DNA of 34,748 nt, from NCBI GenBank assembly GCA_942492225.1, contig CALODS010000037.1, positions 1 through 34,748 of the forward strand. Direction: 5' to 3'. Below the pieces are notes generated by a model. It was not told the origin of the DNA, did not search any database, and saw nothing but the letters and a program-made list of their open reading frames with translations. The stretch is from JAFGTX01 sp942492225. GTDB taxonomy: Bacteria; Bacillota; Clostridia; Peptostreptococcales; Acidaminobacteraceae. Made by a program: the position numbers and the translations under genes. Of the stretch, positions 24,509 through 33,530 are shown in pieces. The first letter of the stretch is position 1. Each line of letters begins with the position of its first letter.

Positions 24509-25150
24509 TTAATCACTTGATTGTAAAATCAATACTCTACCACTCTTAATTTCGATGCTAGCAGATTCTTTAGAGAAGACATTACTAATCCCCGTTGTCG
24601 AACCAAATTCAAGGGTGGCGTCATTTAGAGGGTATTCAAATCCCTTTAGTGTTATGCCAGTTACGCTACTTCCTACAGGAACCAAAGACATATTACTACC
24701 GATTTCACCCGTCAAGATAATATTTTGTTCAGTATAGCGTATTATATTATCTTCGTCTAAAATCACACCAGCAATGCCTGCGTCATATATTGTTTTTAAT
24801 AACATAACATTCGCCAACGAATGATCCAGACGATTACCCGTTACTGCAAGAAGTGTAATTTGCTCTGGATTATATTCGATAGCGGTACGAATCGCCAATT
24901 CAGAATCCGTATAATCTTTGCGAACTTCAAAAACTTTTACTTCCGCTTTTGGAAAATATTTTTTAAACGCATCAATAGAATCAATAGAATCAAAATCCCC
25001 CAACATAATTGTTGGCGGAATATTCATCTTTTTTAAGTGATTCAACCCACCATCTGCTGCAATAATTACATCTGCCGAAGCCAAGACATCTGTAAATTTA
25101 TTGTAGTCTGTCATATGACCACTTGCAATTACTACAACATGCTTAACCAT
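24509..25150 (-). CDS. thiN: Thiamine diphosphokinase
   Basis: Makes thiamine diphosphate from thiamine and ATP; 213 residues. AADGGLNHL and the GDFDSID motif (metal and nucleotide site) are present, as is the later TGNRLDHSLANVMLL signature of the family. Its ATG lies within the last codons of rpe (8-base overlap: AATGGTTAA), so the two are translationally coupled. It is the last gene of the run that begins at priA. Confidence 0.95.
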   Translation of the reverse strand: MVKHVVVIASGHMTDYNKFTDVLASADVIIAADGGLNHLKKMNIPPTIMLGDFDSIDSIDAFKKYFPKAEVKVFEVRKDYTDSELAIRTAIEYNPEQITLLAVTGNRLDHSLANVMLLKTIYDAGIAGVILDEDNIIRYTEQNIILTGEIGSNMSLVPVGSSVTGITLKGFEYPLNDATLEFGSTTGISNVFSKESASIEIKSGRVLILQSSD

Positions 25151-25808
25151 TTACTCTACTAATCTCTGTTCTAAATGCTTTTACCGCTTCATTGATATCA
25201 TCAGCACCAAAAATAGCTGAACCAGCAACAATAACATTTGCACCTGCTTCAACAACTTTGGCAACATTTGATGCTTTGATACCACCATCTACTTCTATAT
25301 CCACATTTAGACCACGCTCTATAATCATTTGACGTAACCTTCTAATCTTATCTAATTGACTTTCAATAAAACTTTGACCTCCAAACCCTGGATTCACAGA
25401 CATAATGAGCACCATATCTAAGTCATCTAAAACTTCTTCTATCGTAGATAGTGATGTACCCGGGTTTAAAGAAACACCTGCTTTTACGCCAAAACTTTTA
25501 ATGTGTTGAATAGATCTATGAAGATGCGGACACGTTTCTTGATGAACGACAATAATATCTGCGCCTGCTTTTACAAATTCTTCAACATATTGATCTGGAT
25601 TTTCAATCATCAAGTGGACATCTTTAACAAGAGCTGTTTTTCCGCTAATTGCTTTCATCACCATTGGTCCAAAAGAAATATTTGGAACAAAATGTCCATC
25701 CATTATATCGATGTGTAGATAGTCTACACCTGCCGCTTCAACTTTTTTTACATCATTCAATAAACTACCAAAATCTGCCGACAAAATCGACGGTGATAAC
25801 TTTACCAT
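25143..25808 (-). CDS. rpe: Ribulose-phosphate 3-epimerase
   Basis: Interconverts ribulose 5-phosphate and xylulose 5-phosphate; a TIM-barrel enzyme of 221 residues. Motifs: LSPSILSADF at the start, HIDIMDGHFVPNISFGP (metal site), VMSVNPGFGGQ-like IMSVNPGFGGQSF, and VDGGI. Its ATG overlaps the rsgA stop (ATGGTAA), continuing the tight rsgA-rpe-thiN arrangement. Confidence 0.97.
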   Translation of the reverse strand: MVKLSPSILSADFGSLLNDVKKVEAAGVDYLHIDIMDGHFVPNISFGPMVMKAISGKTALVKDVHLMIENPDQYVEEFVKAGADIIVVHQETCPHLHRSIQHIKSFGVKAGVSLNPGTSLSTIEEVLDDLDMVLIMSVNPGFGGQSFIESQLDKIRRLRQMIIERGLNVDIEVDGGIKASNVAKVVEAGANVIVAGSAIFGADDINEAVKAFRTEISRVNG

Positions 25809-26683
25809 TGATTCTTCCTCCTAGGATTCTCTAAAATATCCATAAAATAAGTATATGAATTATATCTTTCTTGATGAATTTCACCAGACGCAACAGCTTC
25901 TTTAACCGCACAATTTGGCTCTTTAATATGCATACAATTATTAAATTGACACCCGTGAGAAATTCTTTCAATCTCCGGGTAACAATGACCAAGATCATGT
26001 TTCTCAATAAACTCAATGTCTAACGATGAAAATCCTGGTGTATCCACAACAAAACCACCTGTATCAAGTGAGATAAGTTCCGAATGTCGTGTCGTATGCT
26101 TTCCTCTTTTGATTTTTTCACTTAAAGCACCAACTTTGGCCGCAAGACCTGGTTGAACGGTATTAAGGATAGATGATTTACCAACGCCAGATGGACCGGC
26201 AAGAACAGTAATTTTTCCAACCAATTCTTCCTTTAGGCGTTCAAACCCTTGGGATTCAACAACGCTCGTTCCAATTACTTCATAGCCAATTGGTTCATAA
26301 ATATCTTTGATATGTTTAAATTTTTCTACATCATCAATGTCTGATTTATTTAAACAAATAATTGATTTCAATCCGACGTATTCTCCAAGTATCAATAATT
26401 TGTCCAACAAGTTCAAATGGGGCTCTGGATCTTTCAATGCAAAAACCACAAGTGATTGATCAACATTTGCGACAGCAGGTCTAAAAAGTTCTATACTTCT
26501 TGGCGAAATTTTTTCTATAATACCTTTATCGTTTTCGTCAATTGAAATAGTCACGCGATCACCAACAAGAGGTATTTTTTTTGAATTCTTAACCTTTCCA
26601 CGTGCTTTACATTCATAAATAATTTCACCTACTTTTACATAGTAAAATCCAGCAATACCTTTCATGATAATACCTTCTAGCAT
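25802..26683 (-). CDS. rsgA: Ribosome small subunit-dependent GTPase A
   Basis: Circularly permuted GTPase that helps finish 30S assembly; 293 residues. OB domain (about 1-70); the G4 motif NKSD (112-115) comes before the P-loop GPSGVGKS (163-170) and DTPG (214-217), the permuted order of this family. A C-terminal zinc site is C245, C250, H252 and C258. The start MLEGIIMKGIAGFYYV aligns with the Bacillus protein from its first residue, so the ATG at 26683 is preferred over one six codons later. In Bacillus it is a substrate of PrkC, encoded just upstream here. Confidence 0.96.
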   Translation of the reverse strand: MLEGIIMKGIAGFYYVKVGEIIYECKARGKVKNSKKIPLVGDRVTISIDENDKGIIEKISPRSIELFRPAVANVDQSLVVFALKDPEPHLNLLDKLLILGEYVGLKSIICLNKSDIDDVEKFKHIKDIYEPIGYEVIGTSVVESQGFERLKEELVGKITVLAGPSGVGKSSILNTVQPGLAAKVGALSEKIKRGKHTTRHSELISLDTGGFVVDTPGFSSLDIEFIEKHDLGHCYPEIERISHGCQFNNCMHIKEPNCAVKEAVASGEIHQERYNSYTYFMDILENPRRKNQW

Positions 26684-26755
26684 GCAACCTCCTTATTCAG
26701 TGTTTTGCTATTAAAAAGCGAACACCTCACCTGTCGTCTCAATGAACCATCTATT

Positions 26756-28732
26756 CTATTCAAAATTTTCAACTTTCGAATTCATTAGTACTGTTCCAAA
26801 ATAAAAATTAATCGTCGCCACGCCTTTTCCTTTTACAATGACGCTAATACGTTCTTCTGATTTTTGATGCTCTTTTTCATAAACGATTTTTGATTTACCA
26901 TCTTGAACTAATTCTAATCTTACAATCGCACTACTGTCGGTAAATGTTAATGGAATAATATAAGTTTTTTCTACAAGATTTGCAGATTCCACCACATCAC
27001 CACCCGTACTAGGTGTCTCAGTAGTTCCATCATTTGAACCATCAGTAGGTGTTTCTGGTATTGGCGATTCGGGATCTCTACCTTTACTAATAATAACGTT
27101 AATATAGGTCCCTTCGTTAACCTCAATACCGCCACGTTTACTTTGTGACATAATCATATCGGCAGAATACTCATCACTATAATTATAAGATGTATTTCCA
27201 ATATACACACTTAACGGGTCCAATGTGCTTCTTGCTTGTTCTAATGTTTTTCCTAAAACACTTGGTAGGATAACAGTTTCTATAACTTTACCTTCACTTA
27301 CCACTAGGTTAACCGTACTTTCTTGAGCAACTGCCAAACCTGGTTTAGGGTCTTGTTCTAAAATATATCCTTTCGGTAAATCGTTATTTACGTAGTCAAT
27401 TTCGCCAATTGATAATTGGTTGTTTTCAAGAATGAGCTGTGCTTCTGACATTTCTTTTTGCAGCAGATTTGGAACTTTTGTCGTAATTGGACCATTACTT
27501 ACCGTAAGAGAAATGGTAAAGCCTTCTTTTACACTTGTACCCGACTCCGTAGATTGGGAAATTATAAAACCTTTAGGAATATCTTGGTCAAACTTTTTTT
27601 CGCTAATATCAACATAAAGTCCTAACCCTTGTAACATAGCTACTGCATCCTCATAGGATGTATTAACCGTATCAGGAACTGTAACAATTGTACTTTTTAA
27701 ATTATTCTTAATGGTATTATAAGTAAGCGTACCAAAAATGCCCAAAGATAGAAGTAACGCAACAATTATAAGCGATACAATTACTAATTTATTACGTTTA
27801 GGTTCTTCTTCATCTTCATCGTCATATAACAATTCTGCCATGTTTGGCAATATAATCGTTGGAGAATCGACATCTTGTACATAAAACGGCACATTTTCTT
27901 CAGGATTATTAATTAGTTTTTCTATATCTGAAATAATCTCTTTTGCTGACTGATATCTTGAACCAGTATCTTTTTGTACTGATTTGACAATGACACTCTC
28001 AATACCTTTGTTCAATTCCTTATTAATTGTAGAAGGTAACACAATAGGTTCTTTCAAGTGCTTCAACGCAACCGTAATCGGTGAGTCACCTTCAAAAGGC
28101 AAACGGGATGTGGCTAATTCATACATCAAAATTCCAAAAGAATATAAATCAGAACGTTCATCGACAAATCCACCTCTTGCTTGCTCAGGTGACGAATAAT
28201 GAACTGATCCAATCATTTCAGTTGTATTTATAATTGTAGATGATGTTATCGCTCGTGCTATACCAAAATCCGTTACTTTTACCATCCCTTTGTTATCAAT
28301 CATAATATTGTGTGGTTTAATATCACGATGAATAATATGATTACTATGGGCGTGATCTAAACCTTTAGCAATTTGAAGAGATATTTTCATGATTTCATCG
28401 TTACTTAAATAACCACCACTATCTTTAATGTATTGTTTTAATGTTTTTCCATCCACTAATTCCATTACAATGTAACGCATTTCTGATTCAGCACCAACAT
28501 CATAAATATTAACGATGTTATGATGTGATAAACTGGCTGCTGCTTGTGATTCAAGTTCAAACTTTGCAATGAATTCTTCATCTGTAACAAATTCCGTTCT
28601 AAGAATTTTAACAGCTACCAGTCTATTTAATAGATGACATCTAGCTTTGTATACATAAGCCATTCCGCCTTCTCCAATTTTTTCAATTAATTCATAACGG
28701 TTTCCCAACATTCTACCTACGAACTTATCCAC
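26756..28732 (-). CDS. prkC: Membrane Ser/Thr protein kinase with PASTA domains
   Basis: Hanks-type kinase that senses cell-wall fragments and phosphorylates cell-cycle and stress targets; 658 residues. Kinase domain about 10-275 with K42, catalytic D137 (HRDIKPHN) and D155 (DFG). One membrane helix at about 315-338. Three PASTA domains (about 348-414, 415-481 and 483-551), a Pro/Thr/Gly-rich linker, then a C-terminal beta domain. The start is GTG, overlapping the prpC stop by one base (TAGTG), which implies coupled translation of phosphatase and kinase. The alignment with Bacillus PrkC supports this start over an internal ATG. Confidence 0.96.
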   Translation of the reverse strand: MDKFVGRMLGNRYELIEKIGEGGMAYVYKARCHLLNRLVAVKILRTEFVTDEEFIAKFELESQAAASLSHHNIVNIYDVGAESEMRYIVMELVDGKTLKQYIKDSGGYLSNDEIMKISLQIAKGLDHAHSNHIIHRDIKPHNIMIDNKGMVKVTDFGIARAITSSTIINTTEMIGSVHYSSPEQARGGFVDERSDLYSFGILMYELATSRLPFEGDSPITVALKHLKEPIVLPSTINKELNKGIESVIVKSVQKDTGSRYQSAKEIISDIEKLINNPEENVPFYVQDVDSPTIILPNMAELLYDDEDEEEPKRNKLVIVSLIIVALLLSLGIFGTLTYNTIKNNLKSTIVTVPDTVNTSYEDAVAMLQGLGLYVDISEKKFDQDIPKGFIISQSTESGTSVKEGFTISLTVSNGPITTKVPNLLQKEMSEAQLILENNQLSIGEIDYVNNDLPKGYILEQDPKPGLAVAQESTVNLVVSEGKVIETVILPSVLGKTLEQARSTLDPLSVYIGNTSYNYSDEYSADMIMSQSKRGGIEVNEGTYINVIISKGRDPESPIPETPTDGSNDGTTETPSTGGDVVESANLVEKTYIIPLTFTDSSAIVRLELVQDGKSKIVYEKEHQKSEERISVIVKGKGVATINFYFGTVLMNSKVENFE

Positions 28733-29469
28733 TACCTTTCCACCTCTCTAACTTTTTCGTTGAAATCAATAAGTACCACTGTAATATTATCGTGGCCACC
28801 CTTTGCATTTGATTCCTCAACAAGATTATTAACTGCTTTACTCGCAGTTTCACTCCTGCTAATAAGTTCAAATATTTCTTCGTCATTTAAAGAATCTGTC
28901 AACCCATCAGAACAAAGAAGTACTTTATCATATTCTTTGTCCCTCACAAAATAATCCATAGTAATCTTGTTATCTACTCCGACTGCCTTCGTAATTACAT
29001 TTCTATTTGGATGTGTTGCAGCTTCTTCTCTCGTTAACGTCCCATTCAGAATCAGCTGTTCCACTAATGTATGATCCGTTGTTATTTGTTCTAGTTTTTT
29101 ATCGCTAACAAAATAGGCGCGACTGTCTCCGATATGAGCAAAATGAAGTTGCTCACCACTGATATAAAGCGCTGTTAGCGTAGTGCCCATGCCTTCCATA
29201 TCTTCAGACGCACTGGCTTGTTCATATATACTGTCATTTGCATTGTCAAAAGCCAGACCCATTGTTTCTTCGATCTTTTCTTCAGATACTACCGACAGTA
29301 ACTCTTTTTTTAATATTTCAACTGCTTCGTGACTAGCAATTTCTCCTGCCTTATGCCCACCCATACCATCTGCTACAACAAATAGTTTGAATGTAACGTC
29401 ATCAATAAAAAAGCAATCTTCATTTTTTTCCCTTACAAGTCCCTTGTGAGTTTTTGCAGCTACAATCAC
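28732..29469 (-). CDS. prpC: PP2C-type protein phosphatase
   Basis: Metal-dependent Ser/Thr phosphatase that reverses PrkC; 245 residues. REKNEDCF, VADGMGGHKAGEIAS, HIGDSRAY, CSDGLTDSL and GGHDNITVVLI give the full set of PP2C metal-site motifs. The start is GTG at 29469 with GAGGTGAT upstream. It lies 15 bases after rsmB and overlaps prkC. Confidence 0.97.
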   Translation of the reverse strand: MIVAAKTHKGLVREKNEDCFFIDDVTFKLFVVADGMGGHKAGEIASHEAVEILKKELLSVVSEEKIEETMGLAFDNANDSIYEQASASEDMEGMGTTLTALYISGEQLHFAHIGDSRAYFVSDKKLEQITTDHTLVEQLILNGTLTREEAATHPNRNVITKAVGVDNKITMDYFVRDKEYDKVLLCSDGLTDSLNDEEIFELISRSETASKAVNNLVEESNAKGGHDNITVVLIDFNEKVREVER

Positions 29470-29484
29470 TTAATCACCTCTTGA

Positions 29485-30795
29485 TTAGATAATTTTTTTC
29501 ATCTTTGCAATAAAAAATCCATCTGTCCCATCTATATGGGGAAATAATTTTTCCATTCCATTTTCTATAAGTTCAAAATTCGAATGTTCTTCTAAGAATT
29601 GAGTGATAACATCTTCATCTTCTGCTTTATCAATACTACAAGTACTATACAAAAGAATGCCATCAGCTTTCACATATTGTGATGATGTTTTTAGAATACT
29701 ATACTGCAGTGTCGCCAGTGTGTCTATGTCCTCTTCTATTCGGTTAAATTTTATTTCTGGCTTCCTTCTTATTATACCAAATCCAGTGCAAGGAGCATCA
29801 ACTAAAACGCAATCTGCTGAATTAATAAGCGATTCATTTGTTATAGCTGCATCTTGTTGTCGAGCAGAAATAATGTCAATGCCTAATCTCGTTGCATTTT
29901 CATTGATTCTATCTATTTTGTGAGCGTGAATATCAAAGGCAATAATTTCCCCTTCGTTATTCATCAACTGTGCAATATGAGTGGTTTTACCACCAGGCGC
30001 ACTACATACATCAATCACTTTCATTCCAGGTTTTAACACCAATCGTTTTGAAACCAACATAGAGCCTTCATCTTGAACAATAAACAGCCCTTTTTTATAA
30101 GACTCAAGTTCATTAATATGGCTATTCGATATATCTTCCACAATAATAGCTTCTTCAACCAAAGAACTTTCCGAAACTTTAAGACCTTCATTTTCCAAAA
30201 TTTTAATAAGTGTTGGACGATCTGTTTTAAGCGTGTTCACTCGTAGTGTCAACGCTGGTGTTTCGTTATTTGCGATTAAGAGTTTTTCTAAAAAAGATTC
30301 ATCATATTCTTTTAGCCATCTCTCAATAATCCATTCTGGATAAGAATATTTCACACTGTAGTACAGCGCTTTCTCCTTCTTACGATCAGGTAATTTTATT
30401 GAGTCTTTTTCTCTAATGAAATTTCTTAAAATACCATTTACAAATCCAGTTGTTTTAATATTAATCTTTTTAGTCATATTAACCGCTTCATTAACCGCTG
30501 CTGATTCAGGTATTTTGTCCAAAAACAGAATTTGAAATACACTCAATCTTAAGATGTTTAAAATTCTGTGATCAATCTTTTTTAAACGTACCGATGACAT
30601 TTTTCTGATGTAATAATCTAATAAAATTTTATTTTCTAATACACCATAAACTAACTTAAGTACAAAATTTTTCTCTGGTCCTACTAACTTAAATTCTTTA
30701 ATCGCCTTATTAATCTTAATATTCGAATAACTTTTAGAGGATTCAACATCCACTAAAATATCAAGCGCAATTTTTCTTGCATTTTTAACTTCCAT
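29485..30795 (-). CDS. rsmB: 16S rRNA (cytosine-967-C5) methyltransferase
   Basis: AdoMet-dependent m5C methyltransferase; 436 residues. The N-terminal NusB-like RNA-binding domain (about 1-130) is followed by the Rossmann catalytic domain with CSAPGGKTTHIAQLM, the DAPCTGFGIIRRKPEI motif IV cysteine, and STCSIDKAEDEDVI (motif VI, second cysteine). TCTACC-rich leader sequence complements to GAGGTAGA before the ATG. It lies between fmt/metallopeptidase genes and prpC. Confidence 0.96.
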   Translation of the reverse strand: MEVKNARKIALDILVDVESSKSYSNIKINKAIKEFKLVGPEKNFVLKLVYGVLENKILLDYYIRKMSSVRLKKIDHRILNILRLSVFQILFLDKIPESAAVNEAVNMTKKINIKTTGFVNGILRNFIREKDSIKLPDRKKEKALYYSVKYSYPEWIIERWLKEYDESFLEKLLIANNETPALTLRVNTLKTDRPTLIKILENEGLKVSESSLVEEAIIVEDISNSHINELESYKKGLFIVQDEGSMLVSKRLVLKPGMKVIDVCSAPGGKTTHIAQLMNNEGEIIAFDIHAHKIDRINENATRLGIDIISARQQDAAITNESLINSADCVLVDAPCTGFGIIRRKPEIKFNRIEEDIDTLATLQYSILKTSSQYVKADGILLYSTCSIDKAEDEDVITQFLEEHSNFELIENGMEKLFPHIDGTDGFFIAKMKKII

Positions 30796-30831
30796 CTTCT
30801 ACCTCTTTACTTTTTTCTATAGACGCATTAA

Positions 30832-30859
30832 AATCAGAGGGCACTTTTACCCTCTGATT
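30832..30859 (-). terminator. Hairpin between the metallopeptidase gene and rsmB
   Basis: Ten-pair stem AATCAGAGGG/CCCTCTGATT with an eight-base loop; the minus-strand tail is a short T-run. It lies about 30 bases past the metallopeptidase stop and probably ends or attenuates the priA-def-fmt unit. Confidence 0.75.
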
Positions 30860-30890
30860 AAATAATCTTCTCTGAAATATAATGATTCCA

Positions 30891-31580
30891 TTAATCTCTT
30901 GAATTCCTCAAAATTAAAAGTCTCAATAACTGTCCAATCGCTACAGCTGTAGCCGCTACATAAGTCATCGCCGCAGCATTTAACATCTTCTTTGCACCAA
31001 CGATTTCATCTTCATACAAGAAATTATTTTCGCTTAATTGAACAATCGCTCTAGAGCTCGCATTAAATTCTACTGGCAAGGTTATAAATTGAAAAGCCAC
31101 TGCCGCAGTAAAGAACCAAATACCCAAGTCCATAATCAATGTATTATTAAAGAAAAAACCAATAAAAACAAAGAAAAATGCACTACTACTCCCAAATGAT
31201 GCAACTGGTAATATTGTCGTTCTTAGCGTCAACGGTACGTAACCATTTTCATGTTGCATTGCATGCCCTACTTCATGAGCCGCAATACTCAATGCCGCAA
31301 TCGACGTACCTGAAAACACCGCTTTAGATAATTTCACTTTTCTACTTCTCGGATCATAATGGTCAGACATAATGCCTCCAACCATTTCTACAGAAACTTT
31401 ATCAAGTCCATTTCTTATGAGTATTGACTTAGCAACTTCCTCACCCGTTTGACCCCTGTAACTTTGAATCTTTAAATAACGGTTATAGGTGCTTTTCACT
31501 CTTGATTGTGCCACCATCGCTAAAATCATAAATGGTATCATAATAAGAAAACTTGAATTATATAAAAAATACGATGTCAT
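30891..31580 (-). CDS. Membrane zinc metallopeptidase (YugP family)
   Basis: A 229-residue membrane protein with an N-terminal helix (about 8-25), the zinc-binding HEVGH at 102-106, and two or three further hydrophobic helices (about 120-150 and 155-175, and a C-terminal one near 200-220). The segment DHYDPRSRKVKLS is characteristic of this family. Substrates are unknown. GGAGG precedes the ATG. It follows fmt by ten bases, an order common in Clostridia. Confidence 0.93.
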   Translation of the reverse strand: MTSYFLYNSSFLIMIPFMILAMVAQSRVKSTYNRYLKIQSYRGQTGEEVAKSILIRNGLDKVSVEMVGGIMSDHYDPRSRKVKLSKAVFSGTSIAALSIAAHEVGHAMQHENGYVPLTLRTTILPVASFGSSSAFFFVFIGFFFNNTLIMDLGIWFFTAAVAFQFITLPVEFNASSRAIVQLSENNFLYEDEIVGAKKMLNAAAMTYVAATAVAIGQLLRLLILRNSRD

Positions 31581-31590
31581 AATAGCCTCC

Positions 31591-32520
31591 TTATAGTCCT
31601 AGTATTGCACCCACTTCAATTGTATACCCAAGTATTAATTGAGAGACATGCAATCTCTTTTTGTTTGGAAATTGTACTTCAGTTAAACGAAGCACCCCGT
31701 TACCCGTAGCAACGTAAATACCTTCTTTATCAACATTTATAATCATTCCAGCTTCTTTAGTTGTTTCTTCGTCAAGTAGTTCTGATACAAAAACTTTGAC
31801 GCGTTCACCACCATAAGTTGTCAATGCAACTGGCACTGGATTAAAGCCTCGAATATGATTATGGATTTCTTGAGCTGATTTTTTCCAATCAATCATTGCA
31901 ATCTTCTTGTCCAAAAGTGGTGCATAGGTACTTTCCTCATTTTTTTGAGGCGTACGCGTCGCAGTGCCTTCTTCTATCGCAATCAATGATTTTTCTAAAA
32001 CGTTTGAACCCATTGGTTTAAGCAAGTCATACAAACTACCAAATGACATATCTGGCGCAATACCAACAACCTCTTTATGGATCATATCACCTGTATCCAA
32101 GCCAACATCCATATACATCGTCGTAATACCTGTTTCAGTTTCACCTTGAACGATACACCAGTTTATAGGTGAAGCGCCACGGTACTTAGGCAACAGCGAT
32201 CCATGTACATTGATACATCCCTTAGGTGGAATATCCAATATCTCTTTTGATAAAATTTGTCCATAGGCAACAACAACGATACAATCTGGTGCAAGTTCTT
32301 TAAGTAAATTAACCATTTCTGGTGTTTTTAACTTTTCTGGTTGATAAACCTCTAGTCCATATTCTAATGCTTTCTCTTTTACTGGCGGCGCTGCTAATTT
32401 CTTTCCACGTCCTTTTGGCCTATCTGGCTGTGTAAAAACAGCTATTACTTCATGCTGTTCTTGACACACTTCTAAGCAAGGTACTGCAAAATCTGGCGTT
32501 CCCATAAATACTATTTTCAT
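31591..32520 (-). CDS. fmt: Methionyl-tRNA formyltransferase
   Basis: Formylates initiator Met-tRNA using 10-formyl-tetrahydrofolate; 309 residues. MKIVFMGTPDFAVP is the standard start. The catalytic N104, H106 and D142 lie in INVHGSLLPKYRGASPIN and DVGLDTGDM. The ATG at 32520 follows the def stop by one base (TAAAATG), so the two are translationally coupled; an in-frame extension would run into def. Confidence 0.97.
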   Translation of the reverse strand: MKIVFMGTPDFAVPCLEVCQEQHEVIAVFTQPDRPKGRGKKLAAPPVKEKALEYGLEVYQPEKLKTPEMVNLLKELAPDCIVVVAYGQILSKEILDIPPKGCINVHGSLLPKYRGASPINWCIVQGETETGITTMYMDVGLDTGDMIHKEVVGIAPDMSFGSLYDLLKPMGSNVLEKSLIAIEEGTATRTPQKNEESTYAPLLDKKIAMIDWKKSAQEIHNHIRGFNPVPVALTTYGGERVKVFVSELLDEETTKEAGMIINVDKEGIYVATGNGVLRLTEVQFPNKKRLHVSQLILGYTIEVGAILGL

Positions 32521-32521
32521 T

Positions 32522-32980
32522 TTAAGCTTTGTCCTCATCAATTACCTTATCAATAAACAGCACACCATTTAAGTGGTCAATTTCATGACAAAATGCTCTT
32601 GCCAATAAATCTTTGGCTTCATAAACAACTTCATCACCATCTACATTTAATCCTTTTACCTTAACAAAAGCAGGTCTTTTCACATTGCCAGATTCATCTG
32701 GAACACTTAAACAACCCTCTATTTCAATCTGTTCACCGCTAAATTCAATTATTTCTGGATTAATTAATACTTTGACACCTGTTTCATCGTAAATATCAAC
32801 AACTATAATTCTCTTTAATATTCCAATTTGAGGTGCTGCAAGTCCAACACCATCTGCATAATACATTGTCTCAATCATATCTTCAACAATAAGTTTAATT
32901 TTATCGTCTACCGTTTCTACCACACGCGATTGTTTTCTTAATACTGGGTCTCCATTTTCACGAATCATTCTAATTGCCAT
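32522..32980 (-). CDS. def: Peptide deformylase
   Basis: Removes the N-formyl group from new proteins; a metal hydrolase of 152 residues. Three conserved motifs: GVGLAAPQ (44-51), EGCLS with metal ligand C90, and HEIDH with H132 and H136. AGGAGTG precedes the ATG at 32980. It sits between priA and fmt, the usual order. Confidence 0.97.
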   Translation of the reverse strand: MAIRMIRENGDPVLRKQSRVVETVDDKIKLIVEDMIETMYYADGVGLAAPQIGILKRIIVVDIYDETGVKVLINPEIIEFSGEQIEIEGCLSVPDESGNVKRPAFVKVKGLNVDGDEVVYEAKDLLARAFCHEIDHLNGVLFIDKVIDEDKA

Positions 32981-32990
32981 GTTATCACTC

Positions 32991-33170
32991 CTATAATAAC
33001 TTAATAGCATCTATATCAACATTGACTAAGACGTCATCAAGTCCTATTTGTTCTGACTTTTCAATACATAAAAAGTTTAATACTTGCCTTACGATATTGA
33101 ATTCTGATGGTTGATACTTTATGATGATCTGCCATCTATACTTATTCTTTATTTTACTATACTTTGGCCC
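32991..33170 (-). pseudogene. priA: Primosomal protein N' C-terminus, truncated at a sequence junction
   Basis: Only the last 59 codons remain: KIKNKYRWQIIIKY followed by a helix-rich tail ending VNVDIDAIKLL, matching the PriA C-terminus. The reading frame leaves PriA-like sequence at about 33165-33170, where the DNA becomes GC-rich and unrelated. The context (priA-def-fmt) supports the call. The break is more likely an assembly junction than a real mutation, because priA is needed for replication restart. Confidence 0.85.
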
Positions 33171-33349
33171 CCGGCAGAGGCAGCCAGGTTTAGTGTTATG
33201 AAATCGTATCCACGACGGCCTGAAGGTTGTGGAAGCATTTGAAAACCTATAGCTCTGGAGGCGGGCGTAGCCCGTAGCGAACGCCCTTGCGATTTGGCCC
33301 GAGGTACGAGGGACAAAGCGCAAGGGCAATCAATAGCTTTCGAGGTGGC
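33170..33349. other. Foreign GC-rich junction segment with inverted repeats
   Basis: No complete gene is visible. It holds GCCCTTGCG (about 33280-33288) facing CGCAAGGGC (about 33319-33327), and a GGGCG...CGCCC hairpin just before it. Its composition and repeats differ from the clostridial sequence on its left and the AT-rich sequence on its far right. A short frame ending RIHDGLKVVEAFENL could be the tail of an unidentified protein. Confidence 0.6.
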
Positions 33350-33523
33350 TCACCCTGCCGCCGGAGGCAAGCTTTTTAACTCCACTTTAGCCATTAGGAA
33401 CACTCGGTCCGCCAGGCGCTTGGCACGTTGGAGCCATGCGCCTGCGCGGGTGTCCACGGCTTCCAGGGCCGCATGGGGGCAGACCTCGACGCAGCAGTAG
33501 CAGCGGATGCAGGTTTCGAGGTC
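33350..33523 (-). pseudogene. C-terminal fragment of a 4Fe-4S ferredoxin-like protein
   Basis: Reads DLETCIRCYCCVEVCPHAAL and onward to a stop at 33350. The CX2CX2CX3CP pattern is one 4Fe-4S cluster site, and the following arginine-rich helix resembles the end of DUF362/ferredoxin-type proteins. The codons are strongly GC-ending, unlike the rest of the window. The 5' end is lost at about 33524-33530, where the sequence changes again. Confidence 0.75.
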
Positions 33524-33530
33524 ATGTAGA

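Noticed and set aside
1..33170. CRISPR arrays, tRNA/rRNA genes, insertion sequences and prophage genes
   Set aside because: No repeat-spacer pattern, tRNA/rRNA-like sequence, transposase or phage protein was found in the clostridial part.
33230..33330. Integron attC site or mobile-element end
   Set aside because: The hairpins are GC-rich, but no attC core sites, integrase or target duplication are visible.
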